7,935 nucleotides of DNA from Candidatus Iainarchaeum sp. (GTDB taxonomy: Archaea > Iainarchaeota > Iainarchaeia > Iainarchaeales > JAFCFF01), in the NCBI GenBank assembly GCA_017608775.1, contig JAFCFF010000024.1:1-7935 (forward strand), given 5' to 3'. Position numbers and translations under genes: made by a program. Below the pieces are notes generated by a model that did not search any database, was not told the DNA's origin, and saw only the letters and a list, made by a program, of their open reading frames with translations. This document shows positions 1-6,522 of the stretch, in pieces (within the stretch, counting starts at the first letter, position 1; every line of letters starts with the position of its first letter).

Positions 1-479
1 TAGGAAGAAGATTTAACAAGGGTTTAGAGGTTGTTAACGACTTTGACTTCTCAAAAACAAACAAATGCCTAGACAGAAACAACAAGGTAGATCTTGTCTG
101 TTTTGAAACTAACTTTCGGAAAAAGTTCGAGAACCTGGGGTTTATAGCAGAGGGACATATTTTTTGTGAGGTCTCTCTAAAAAATGTTTTTGTGTTTGTC
201 TTGCGTCTTGAGCCAAGAAAGCTGTATCAGAGGCTTTTGAAAAAAGGATATTCCAAAAACAAAATAAGGGATAATCTTTTTACAGAGGCTCTTGACTACT
301 GCTACATAAAGGCTTTGGAAAACTATGACAGGAAAAAAATCTTTCAGATAGACACAAGCAAAAAAAGTTTTAAAGATGTTATAGCATATATAGTTAAAGT
401 TCTTAGGAGCAAGAAAATCAAGAGAGAAAACGTCAACTGGAACAACGAGGAAACAATAGGTTTTATAGAGGGAATATAG
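1..479 (+). CDS. Fap7-like adenylate kinase/ribosome biogenesis NTPase, 5'-partial
   Basis: C-terminal 158 residues of a gene entering from the left; the first complete codon is at 3 and the frame stays open to TAG at 477-479. By family knowledge, Fap7 (human hCINAP/AK6) is a P-loop adenylate kinase-fold NTPase that acts with ribosomal protein uS11 in late small-subunit maturation. Seen here, numbering from the codon at 3: a region like the 'vi-lN' strand after the P-loop (VVND, 10-13), an AEGH motif (49-52) in the Walker-B-like position, the strand VLRLEP (66-71), and RLLKKGYSKNKIRDN (77-91) followed by EALD (95-98), which is the family's RL..RGY..KI.EN..E signature. The end resembles the usual IDT and late W positions. 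The Walker A loop lies outside the window, probably about 20 residues upstream. The GTG at 192 falls inside the conserved VLR strand, so it is not the start. The next gene begins one base after the stop. Dephospho-CoA or cytidylate kinase fit less well. Confidence 0.82.
   Translation, partial: GRRFNKGLEVVNDFDFSKTNKCLDRNNKVDLVCFETNFRKKFENLGFIAEGHIFCEVSLKNVFVFVLRLEPRKLYQRLLKKGYSKNKIRDNLFTEALDYCYIKALENYDRKKIFQIDTSKKSFKDVIAYIVKVLRSKKIKRENVNWNNEETIGFIEGI
468..472 (+). promoter_or_regulatory. Shine-Dalgarno-like GAGGG before the surface-protein gene
   Basis: GAGGG lies eight bases before the ATG at 481 and inside the last codons of the Fap7-like gene. No TATA-like box with correct spacing stands between the two genes, so the downstream gene is probably translated from a shared message, possibly with translational coupling. 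Confidence 0.5.
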
Positions 480-480
480 G

Positions 481-1620
481 ATGAAAAATTCATGCTTTTT
501 GTTTGTTTTGGTTTTTTTGTTTGTTATCTTTTTCTTAGGCTCTTTTGTATTTGCTGAAACGATTGAGGAAAAAAGCTTTGAGGATATTGGTGTTGGAAAC
601 CTAAGATTTGACAAAACAACATGTAAAGACTTTAACGTTTCTTTTAAGGAGCTTTACGGTGAAAAAATCTTTTCTCCTTTGATGTATCTCAACACAGACT
701 TTAGCAAAGATAAGACAAGTGTTGTCTTGGGCATAAGGATTAACGGAACAGAGATAAAACATATAGAAAGCTTTGAGGCAGGGGAAAAAATATTTATAAG
801 AATCCCAAAGAAAGACTGGCAAAGGGAAAACAACGTAGAAATCTGCGTGACAACACAGGAAGATGAAATAAACATTTTTGGGGATTCCAAGATAGGAGTT
901 TACAGATCTCCAAAAATAGCAGCAAGGAAAGAAATAAGCAAAACCAAGTTGAGCATTGGCGAGGGGTTTTGGGTAAAAATCGAGGTTTGGAATTCCGGCC
1001 ACGATACAGCATTTGTCAAGATCAGGGATTTTGAGGATTTTAACACCGAACTTTTTACGCTTGTTGAGGGAGAAACCTTTACAGAGAGAGAAATTGAGCC
1101 AGAGGAAAAACTGACCCTGGAATATCTTGTAAAAGCACTAAAGACAGGAACCTTTTTTCTAAAATCTCCTAACATAGTTTTTGAGAATGTTTTTGGCCTT
1201 GAGGAAAAAATAAAAACAAGGGAGTTTACCATAGAGGTGTTTCCAAGGAAGAAAAACATGGCTGCAAATATTCTTGGTAAAAAAAGAGTTTTTGTTAACC
1301 TGGAAAATGAGTTTAGAGTCTTTGTTGAAAACACAGGAACAGAAAGGGTCTTATCTGCAAAAATTGTTTTTGAGGGGGTAGAAGAAAAACTCGGAGAGTT
1401 TTCTCCGGGAGAGAAAAAAGAAGTAGTCTTCACAAAGAGGTTTAGGTCCTTAGGGGAAAAAACGCTTGACTGTAAGGTTTTTTTTGATGGTTTTTCCGTA
1501 GATTGCCAAAACAGAGAGATTGTTGTAACAACAAAGACAGACATAAAAGCAGTTGTTTTTGCTTTTGTGATTTTCGCTTTTATAATAACCTTTGTGGTTT
1601 ACCTAAAGAAGTTTTACTGA
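481..1620 (+). CDS. Exported Ig-like/CARDB-type surface protein with C-terminal membrane anchor
   Basis: 379 residues. An N-terminal signal peptide (hydrophobic 6-24, likely cleavage after FVFA at 22-25) and a C-terminal membrane helix (about 354-376, short KKFY tail) make this a type I membrane protein with roughly 325 residues outside the cell. Three beta-rich parts can be seen. Residues about 35-142 contain RINGTEI and end in DSKIGVY, like the jelly-roll modules of archaeal surface proteins. Residues 150-255 have an 'IGEGFWVKIEVWNSG' opening, a later LEYLVKALKTG stretch and a closing EVFP, resembling the Ig-like repeats of BatD/COG1361-type proteins. Residues 262-350 resemble a CARDB domain (FVENTG, then FSPGE). 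Cysteines C48, C122, C331 and C342 fall as one pair in the first and one in the last domain, which suggests disulfides. The start has a GAGGG ribosome site. The molecular role is unknown; adhesion or envelope scaffold is inference. BatD itself is not claimed because no MoxR or VWA partner is nearby. Confidence 0.85.
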   Translation: MKNSCFLFVLVFLFVIFFLGSFVFAETIEEKSFEDIGVGNLRFDKTTCKDFNVSFKELYGEKIFSPLMYLNTDFSKDKTSVVLGIRINGTEIKHIESFEAGEKIFIRIPKKDWQRENNVEICVTTQEDEINIFGDSKIGVYRSPKIAARKEISKTKLSIGEGFWVKIEVWNSGHDTAFVKIRDFEDFNTELFTLVEGETFTEREIEPEEKLTLEYLVKALKTGTFFLKSPNIVFENVFGLEEKIKTREFTIEVFPRKKNMAANILGKKRVFVNLENEFRVFVENTGTERVLSAKIVFEGVEEKLGEFSPGEKKEVVFTKRFRSLGEKTLDCKVFFDGFSVDCQNREIVVTTKTDIKAVVFAFVIFAFIITFVVYLKKFY

Positions 1621-1637
1621 TTTTTGGATATAAAAAA
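1621..1637. terminator. Compact bidirectional T-tract terminator between convergent genes
   Basis: Only 17 bases separate the two stop codons. On the plus strand T5 (1621-1625) directly follows TGA. On the minus strand the A6 at 1632-1637 reads as T6 directly after TAG. Archaeal RNA polymerase terminates at such T-tracts without needing a hairpin. A further T5 (1685-1689), inside the opposing gene, may back up the plus-strand signal. Confidence 0.5.
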
Positions 1638-4600
1638 CTAAATTTGGAGTAGTTGTCTAAGTCTTTCCTCCTTTGTTGGCTTTCTTTTTCTATATGTCTT
1701 TAGGGCATAAAAAACCAAGATAATTGGAACAAGATAGAGAAAGTTCAGGATATCCGACATAGAGAAAAAACCTGTTGGAACTCTTTTTGGGTGGTTATTT
1801 GTTTTTTCCTCTTGGAGCCTTGCCTCCATTGATCTGAGAGGTAGGTCTTTTGCCATCTCCAAGGCCTTGAGGGGATTGGTATCCAGAAGAGAAAGAATTT
1901 CATTCATGCTTTCTCTGTGTTTCGCAACCTCTTTGTCCTGATCCTTTGAAAGAAGGAAACTAAGAGTTTTTACTAGTTTTTTCTTTTGTTTGTTTATCTC
2001 CTCCTCGAGAAGAGTATCCAAAAGATTGAGGTCTTTTTCTGTTGGGTTCTCTAAAATTTTTAGTGCTGGTGTGTTTTCCAATATTGTAAATGCCTCTCTC
2101 AAATAACTTATTTTTTCTTCGTCGAGGGAGGGCTGTAAGGGAGAGAAGGCATAGGAAGAAAGCCTTTCATAGGCAAGCCTTGGGTTTGTACCTATAAGCT
2201 CCAAAAACCTTTGTTCCTCTTCTGGAAGCAGGTTTAGCGAGGAGAGCATGTCCTGGGCTTTTTGCTTGATATAAAGCAATTCTTGGTTTAGGGAAAGAAG
2301 GTCCCTAACCTGTTTTGAAAAAACCAGGTCTTGTTCTAAGCTATTATTAAAAGAGTTTTTCTCAAGGGATTGAAGTATTGTTCTTGCTGCATCAGAAACC
2401 TCATCAAAGCTGGTCTGAGAAAGAAGTAAAAGATCCTGAAAGGTTTTTTCCTTGAAATCCGAGAAATTTGTTTTTATAAGCACTGTTGTTTCTTCCCCAG
2501 CAGCAAGGGAAAATCTCACAACAACCTGGTTTATGTTGTTTATCTCGATATCTTTGTCTGAGGAAATCAAGGAACCTGTGAAAACATATGGTAGGGTAAA
2601 AGACTCTACATAATAAGAAGATGTGTTTTTGGCCTTTATCTTAAGCAGTAGAAAATCCTCCACCAACTTCTTATCTAAGATATCAAAGCTAAGGCCTGGC
2701 TCAATAAATCTTGCCTTACACCATCTTTGTTCCCTTAAAACTGGTTTTCCGTTGGTGAGAAAAAAGGGAACGTCACAGTACAGAAAGGAAGCGTCTTGGG
2801 TTTTGTCAAGTATGAAGTCAAGATTGAGTGGGTTGTTGAAAATCATTTCTCTCTCTAAAACAATGTGTTCAGAGGCCTCCAAAATTTTATCCTTGTATGT
2901 ATATGTAACTGCTTTTCCAAGTAGCTTTATAGCAAAAAAATTGTCTCCTTGTTTTATCCTAAGAATTTTATCTGGCCTGTTATTTATGGATAGAATCAAA
3001 AAATCTGAGAGTTGTTTTGGTAGAAAAAGAATTTCATCAACAAATGGACTAAATACACTTAGATTTATAGAGAAAACTTCTTCTTTGTTGGCGGTTGTTG
3101 GTTTTTCTGAGGAAAGCTTAATTGAAGACATTTTTTCTAGATACCTCTTTTTTTCTTTTAGCAAAGAAAAAGAAAGGGAGTTAAGTTTTTCCACGATATT
3201 TCCTGTGTTTTTAAATGTCTTGGGGTTGCTAAGATTGGATTTTATGGATAGAATGTCCGGAAGAAACTGTTGGACATCAAGAAGATTTACTGAAAACTCT
3301 AGATTGTTAAGTTTTTTGGCATAGGGTTCCTGAAGAATCGCTTTTGCTCTTTCCCTTAGTTTTCTACATTGTTGCAGAGTTTGAAACGAGGAAAGTCCTC
3401 TTATTTTTTTAATTTCATTTGGAATAAATGAGAGAGCAACTGGATCTAGCAAAACAAAGCTTTTGAGCTCCTCAAGACATTGCTCTGTCTCATCGGAAAA
3501 ATCTGAGAGGTTTTCTTTGATAATAAAGGAATACATCTTAAGGGCATTGTAACACCTCAGGCTTTTTTCATATGTTGTGGTTGCAGAAAGATAGGCGGCC
3601 CTATATGAGGAAAAAACATCAGGTTTTTTTCTTGAGAGCCTTTCAAGAGAAAACGCACATTTTTTCTCTATCTCGGAAGGGGTTTTGCTTATGATAGAAG
3701 AAAGGGAGAAAAGATCTTCCAACATCTCTTTGTTTAATGTTCTCAAAAGAAACAGTTTTTTTGGGGAGTTGTTAAGGGAGAGAATCTCGGAAAACCTTTT
3801 ATTAAACTCAAAAATTTTCTTGGGCAGTTCCTTGTTGCTTTGCTCTAAGGTTGAGAAGGAGTTGTTTCGTGTTATTTGCCTTTCGCCCAAAAGAGAGAGA
3901 AGCTCAGAAAAGTTAAAATCTGAATAAACAAGAAGCATTCCCGATATTTCTCTTTGTTTTTCCCTAAGGCTAGAAATGTTTTTGTAGGCCTTTGTCCTCT
4001 CCTTTTCAATAAGTTCCAGGAGTTCTGATAATGCAGAGGAAACCTCCTTCTGAAGATTTAAAAAGCTTTGGAGATTCTTACCAAAAAACTTGTTATAGAG
4101 GTTTGCTGTTTCTGGCAAATCTAGTTTTTGTAAAATTCTTCTTTCCATATATCCGGGAATATAACGAACAACAAACAGAATGTTGTTGAATGGAGTACCA
4201 CTCAAAAACGGAAGCAGGTCTTGAAAAAAAGATGTTGCCTCTGCCTCCATAAGAATCCTACTTACCTCCTTGTTCCTATCTCTAAACTGCTTGGTCGCCT
4301 CCTTTAGAAGGAAATAATAGTTTTCGTTTGGGAATTCATCATAGGTTTTTGTCTTATTGTTTATGTTTGCGTTTATTTTTTTATAGGAAAAATAAGCATT
4401 TATGTCTGGTGTTGTTTCTATGTTGTTATCCATAAAAAAGCCGGACTCCAGCCTAAGCAATTTTTCTGTTGTAAGAAGTGCTTTCTCTCCGTAATCCAGG
4501 GAAAAAAGAACAAGATTTGACATTTCTCTCAGACCTTGTAGAACTTCCTTCTCAGGAAAAACCCTAACTCTTTTCCTTATCTTTTCACCATTCTTTCCAA

Positions 4601-4952
4601 TAACTGTTTTTATTTTGTAAACTTTTTTATCACATAGGGAAGCAACTTTCTTTCTTTTTTTATCTGCCATGTTAAAGTAAAACCAAGAACTAGCAAAATT
4701 TATCTTGAAACCATAAATTTCCTTCTTTAAAAACTCTGGAAATTTTTTTTCATCTATATCTATCTTGGAAAAGCAGGAGGAAACAGAGTAACACTCAGGA
4801 AATTCCCTTGGGAAATCCCTTGTATAGTGCTTGCATAGTTGTTTGTCAAGACATCCGGAAAGGAAAATCAATACAAAGAAAAGAAAAGCAAGGAGGGATA
4901 GTGTAAGAAAGGCTCTTTTTTTGGGGGCCTGGGAGCAAAAACAAAAAAACAT
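1638..4952 (-). CDS. Large helical surface protein, N-terminal lipobox-like anchor and C-terminal membrane helix
   Basis: 1104 residues; I do not recognise a family. The N-terminus has a basic stretch (KKR, 11-13), a hydrophobic segment (about 14-33) and LSGC (31-34), which fits an archaeal lipobox or an uncleaved anchor. A second membrane helix (about 1066-1084) is followed by a very basic tail (YRKRK), so both ends point into the cell and about 1030 residues lie outside. Residues about 60-620 and 835-1050 are mostly amphipathic helix with heptad-like leucines and E/K pairs. The middle (about 625-835) is beta-rich and Ig-like in texture. From C34 on there are ten cysteines (C34, C40, C54, C60, C107, C432, C467, C492, C529, C726, C745 counting C34 as the lipid site), enough for disulfides. 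About eleven N-X-S/T sequons fit a glycosylated exterior protein. The gene follows the 124-residue membrane protein by 18 bases, without a strong ribosome site. The frame is intact from end to end. Confidence 0.85.
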   Translation of the reverse strand: MFFCFCSQAPKKRAFLTLSLLAFLFFVLIFLSGCLDKQLCKHYTRDFPREFPECYSVSSCFSKIDIDEKKFPEFLKKEIYGFKINFASSWFYFNMADKKRKKVASLCDKKVYKIKTVIGKNGEKIRKRVRVFPEKEVLQGLREMSNLVLFSLDYGEKALLTTEKLLRLESGFFMDNNIETTPDINAYFSYKKINANINNKTKTYDEFPNENYYFLLKEATKQFRDRNKEVSRILMEAEATSFFQDLLPFLSGTPFNNILFVVRYIPGYMERRILQKLDLPETANLYNKFFGKNLQSFLNLQKEVSSALSELLELIEKERTKAYKNISSLREKQREISGMLLVYSDFNFSELLSLLGERQITRNNSFSTLEQSNKELPKKIFEFNKRFSEILSLNNSPKKLFLLRTLNKEMLEDLFSLSSIISKTPSEIEKKCAFSLERLSRKKPDVFSSYRAAYLSATTTYEKSLRCYNALKMYSFIIKENLSDFSDETEQCLEELKSFVLLDPVALSFIPNEIKKIRGLSSFQTLQQCRKLRERAKAILQEPYAKKLNNLEFSVNLLDVQQFLPDILSIKSNLSNPKTFKNTGNIVEKLNSLSFSLLKEKKRYLEKMSSIKLSSEKPTTANKEEVFSINLSVFSPFVDEILFLPKQLSDFLILSINNRPDKILRIKQGDNFFAIKLLGKAVTYTYKDKILEASEHIVLEREMIFNNPLNLDFILDKTQDASFLYCDVPFFLTNGKPVLREQRWCKARFIEPGLSFDILDKKLVEDFLLLKIKAKNTSSYYVESFTLPYVFTGSLISSDKDIEINNINQVVVRFSLAAGEETTVLIKTNFSDFKEKTFQDLLLLSQTSFDEVSDAARTILQSLEKNSFNNSLEQDLVFSKQVRDLLSLNQELLYIKQKAQDMLSSLNLLPEEEQRFLELIGTNPRLAYERLSSYAFSPLQPSLDEEKISYLREAFTILENTPALKILENPTEKDLNLLDTLLEEEINKQKKKLVKTLSFLLSKDQDKEVAKHRESMNEILSLLDTNPLKALEMAKDLPLRSMEARLQEEKTNNHPKRVPTGFFSMSDILNFLYLVPIILVFYALKTYRKRKPTKEERLRQLLQI

Positions 4953-4970
4953 AAGAATTCTTTATGAACC

Positions 4971-5345
4971 TTAAAGAACTAAGTGTGGTTTAGGCTTAAA
5001 CTTTAGGGTTGAGGTTATGCTTTCAAGAAATTTACAAAGGTTTTCAAGAACCAATTTTTGTTTTTTGAAAAAATAACTAAGGGAACTTAAGGGAATCAGG
5101 GGAAAGCCTGGCTTTTCCGCTAGTTTGTTTGTCGGGCAGGGTAAATCCTCTCTTGTCCTCTCCATATTTTGAAGGTAATCCGACTCGCTTGCCCTGAGGT
5201 TTTCAACCAAAACAAACACAAGGGCAAAGCCTATTATGAAAATCAAGTGGTTTAAAGGCATTCCCGAGGCAACAACCGCATATATCGCCAAAAGCGTTGC
5301 AAAAAGACCTATTGTGTCAAACCTTGCTCTAACCCCTCTCCTCAT
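4971..5345 (-). CDS. Small two-helix membrane protein
   Basis: 124 residues, no recognised family. An arginine-rich N-terminus (MRRGVRAR) precedes two closely spaced hydrophobic helices (about 11-28 and 32-49) joined by a very short turn around GMPLNH. By the positive-inside rule both ends are cytoplasmic, leaving a roughly 75-residue cytoplasmic tail that includes a basic segment (FFKKQK, 92-97) and a Lys/Pro-rich end (KFKPKP). The ATG is about 25 bases downstream of a TATA-like box, so the message is probably leaderless or nearly so; GTGAG five bases upstream in the minus strand might act as a weak ribosome site. It is the first gene of a probable operon with the 1104-residue surface protein. 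Acting as a membrane partner, anchor or export helper for that protein is inference from position only. Confidence 0.72.
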   Translation of the reverse strand: MRRGVRARFDTIGLFATLLAIYAVVASGMPLNHLIFIIGFALVFVLVENLRASESDYLQNMERTREDLPCPTNKLAEKPGFPLIPLSSLSYFFKKQKLVLENLCKFLESITSTLKFKPKPHLVL

Positions 5346-5365
5346 ACTCTCACATAAAATACTTA

Positions 5366-5377
5366 TTTTAAAAAAAT
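5366..5377 (-). promoter_or_regulatory. TATA-like box for the 124/1104-residue operon
   Basis: On the minus strand this reads ATTTTTTTAAAA, centred about 26-28 bases before the ATG at 5345. That is archaeal TATA spacing for transcription beginning at or close to the start codon. The intergenic DNA is so AT-rich that the exact box is uncertain. Confidence 0.45.
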
Positions 5378-5397
5378 TTAATATGTTTTAAAAAAAT
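5366..5397. repeat. Direct repeat TTTTAAAAAAAT, two copies 20 bases apart
   Basis: The same 12 bases occur at 5366-5377 and 5386-5397, offset by about two helical turns. A shorter TTTTAA follows at 5404-5409. Copy one overlaps the minus-strand TATA-like box. The copies may be phased A-tracts or a regulator site; low sequence complexity makes chance recurrence possible. Confidence 0.4.
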
Positions 5398-5412
5398 GCA
5401 TTCTTTTAAGGC

Positions 5413-5453
5413 CAAAATGGAGTGCAAATTAATAAATATTTAAAAACATTTTG
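5413..5453. repeat. Inverted repeat CAAAATG...CATTTTG bracketing the plus-strand TATA box
   Basis: CAAAATG at 5413-5419 and its exact reverse complement CATTTTG at 5447-5453 flank the BRE/TATA region of the regulator gene, with 27 bases between the arms. A dimeric regulator bound to both arms would cover the core promoter. Autoregulation by the adjacent Lrp-like protein is a reasonable but unproven guess. Confidence 0.35.
5431..5446 (+). promoter_or_regulatory. BRE/TATA box for the Lrp-like regulator
   Basis: AATAAATATTTAAAAA contains a 10-base palindrome (TAAATATTTA, 5433-5442) and a strong archaeal TATA-like core centred near 5441. The ATG at 5469 lies about 27 bases downstream, which predicts a leaderless message. 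This supports ATG 5469 over the TTG at 5451, which would sit upstream of the expected transcription start. Confidence 0.6.
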
Positions 5454-5468
5454 TGGTTTTTTCTTGTG

Positions 5469-6395
5469 ATGCAGCTAACAGACCTGGAAAAAAACCTTCT
5501 TTATGTGATAACAAGAGAGGGAGGACAGGTAACAGAAAAAGAGCTAGCAAAAAAGCTGAACAAAAACATAGATACTATTCGATATAAGATAAAACGGTTT
5601 GAGGAAAAAGGAGTTATAAAGGGATATATGCTAAGACTAAATCACTTTAAGATTGGGGGGGAAAACATTGCCTGGGTTTTTCTCTCTCTGAAGAAATACA
5701 AGGAGTTTGAGGAGCTTATGAGGGAGTTTCTGAAATACGAGAATGTTTTGTCTGTTGAGATTTTGACTGGTTTAAGGGATATTGTTATAAAACTGCTTGT
5801 CAAGGATTTTGAACAGATATTAGAGCTTCTTATGGATATAGAGGAAAGGTTTAGCGATATTGTAAAGGACTACAAGATTTCGTTTAACTTAAGGGTTTTC
5901 AAGATGCATGACATTATCCTAAGAAAGGAGGATTTAGAGCCAGCCAAGATCGACAAGATAGACAGGGAGATCTTAGGGGTTTTGAAAAAAGAGCCCTTAC
6001 TAAAGATAAAAGAAGTTGCTGAGAGGCTTGGCCTTCATAGAAACACAGTAAGCAAGAAGATGAAAAACCTTTGGAAAAGAAAGATTATACTTAAGAAAAG
6101 TCCGAAAATAGATCCCAGGTATTTTGGGGACATAAAAAGAAGATTCATAAGCATTGTTGAGATAGAGTTTGTCACTGGTTTTTTAACCAACCTGGTTGAT
6201 GAGCTTATAAAGATGGAAGAAGTTCATGACCTTTACCTAACTGAAAACAACGAGCTTTTGGCAGTTATCCTGACAAAAAACATAGAGCATTTTTATGAGC
6301 TCCATAGAACCCTGAGAACAAAGTATGACAACTACATTGTGAAGACAGTCTCAAACATTGTTTTAAAGGCTGCTGGAAAGGAGGGCGGACTCTAG
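5469..6395 (+). CDS. Tandem Lrp/AsnC-family transcriptional regulator (HTH-RAM-HTH-RAM)
   Basis: 308 residues from ATG 5469; usual Lrp/AsnC proteins are about 150, so this is two units in one chain. Unit one: winged HTH at about 4-58 (MQLTDLEKNLLYVI start, helices TEKELAKKL and NIDTIRYKIKRFEEKGVI, wing IKGYMLRLN), then a RAM/ACT-like domain at 64-148 with the family's small-ligand turn seen as ILTGLRDIVIKLL (98-110). Unit two: HTH at 161-218 (IDKIDREILGVL, EVAERLGLHRNTVSKKMKNL), then a second RAM-like domain at 224-300 in which the usual G-x-D turn is replaced by ENNELLAVIL. By family knowledge these proteins bind DNA as dimers or higher assemblies and sense amino acids or other small molecules. 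A covalent dimer could recognise an asymmetric operator. An upstream TTG at 5451 would add MWFFLV, which looks unlike the family. The gene is divergent from the surface-protein operon and may regulate it or itself. Effector unknown. Confidence 0.85.
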   Translation: MQLTDLEKNLLYVITREGGQVTEKELAKKLNKNIDTIRYKIKRFEEKGVIKGYMLRLNHFKIGGENIAWVFLSLKKYKEFEELMREFLKYENVLSVEILTGLRDIVIKLLVKDFEQILELLMDIEERFSDIVKDYKISFNLRVFKMHDIILRKEDLEPAKIDKIDREILGVLKKEPLLKIKEVAERLGLHRNTVSKKMKNLWKRKIILKKSPKIDPRYFGDIKRRFISIVEIEFVTGFLTNLVDELIKMEEVHDLYLTENNELLAVILTKNIEHFYELHRTLRTKYDNYIVKTVSNIVLKAAGKEGGL

Positions 6396-6420
6396 ACTAT
6401 TTGCTTTTGTGCAAACAAAG

Positions 6421-6471
6421 TTAGAAAAAAATATTAGAAAAGTCATAAAGTTTTGGTTTTCTTAGAGAAAA
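6421..6471 (+). repeat. Three TTAGAAAA-like elements upstream of the PRC-barrel promoter
   Basis: TTAGAAAA occurs at 6421-6428 and 6434-6441, and TTAGAGAAAA at 6462-6471. The third lies in a small hairpin-like dyad, TTTTCT (6457-6462) with AGAAAA (6466-6471), immediately before the TATA-like box. They may be regulator sites; the sequence is too simple to exclude chance. Confidence 0.25.
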
Positions 6472-6472
6472 G

Positions 6473-6480
6473 TTTAAAAA
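6473..6480 (+). promoter_or_regulatory. TATA-like box for the PRC-barrel gene
   Basis: TTTAAAAA here predicts a transcript start near 6502, leaving a leader of about 20 bases that holds the AGGTG ribosome site. TTTTATATTA at 6489-6498 is an alternative box but would leave no room for that ribosome site in the message. Confidence 0.45.
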
Positions 6481-6512
6481 GAAGGATGTTTTATATTAAT
6501 TAGAATTCCAAA

Positions 6513-6517
6513 AGGTG
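6513..6517 (+). promoter_or_regulatory. Ribosome binding site AGGTG that selects the TTG start
   Basis: AGGTG stands five bases before the TTG at 6523. No in-frame ATG or GTG lies nearby, and the PRC-barrel domain begins within the first few residues, so this site decides the non-ATG start. Confidence 0.6.
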
Positions 6518-6522
6518 TTAGT

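Noticed and set aside
192..479. GTG at 192 as start of a 95-residue gene
   Set aside because: The frame is open back to base 3, and conserved Fap7 motifs (AEGH, VLR strand) lie before or across this codon.
177..614. 145-residue minus-strand open frame
   Set aside because: It overlaps the conserved Fap7-like coding region and the signal peptide of the next gene in antisense; no family features.
900..1544. 214-residue minus-strand open frame
   Set aside because: It is antisense to the Ig-like surface-protein gene; its Ser/Phe/Lys-rich content is the mirror of that gene's Lys/Glu-rich codons.
481..1620. BatD of a MoxR/VWA (Bat) operon
   Set aside because: Only the Ig-like texture matches; no MoxR ATPase, DUF58 or VWA protein is in the window.
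2623..3324. 233-residue plus-strand open frame within the large surface-protein gene
   Set aside because: It lies antisense to a continuous 1104-codon gene, has serine/leucine-rich shadow composition, and has no promoter, ribosome site or domain.
5469..6395. Siroheme decarboxylase AhbA/AhbB fusion
   Set aside because: These share the HTH plus AsnC-like fold, but the HNY-type motif and related conserved positions are missing, and there are no haem-pathway neighbours.
6396..6522. Small RNA or riboswitch in the gap before the PRC-barrel gene
   Set aside because: Only short AT-only dyads are present; there is no stable GC-containing stem or known RNA signature.
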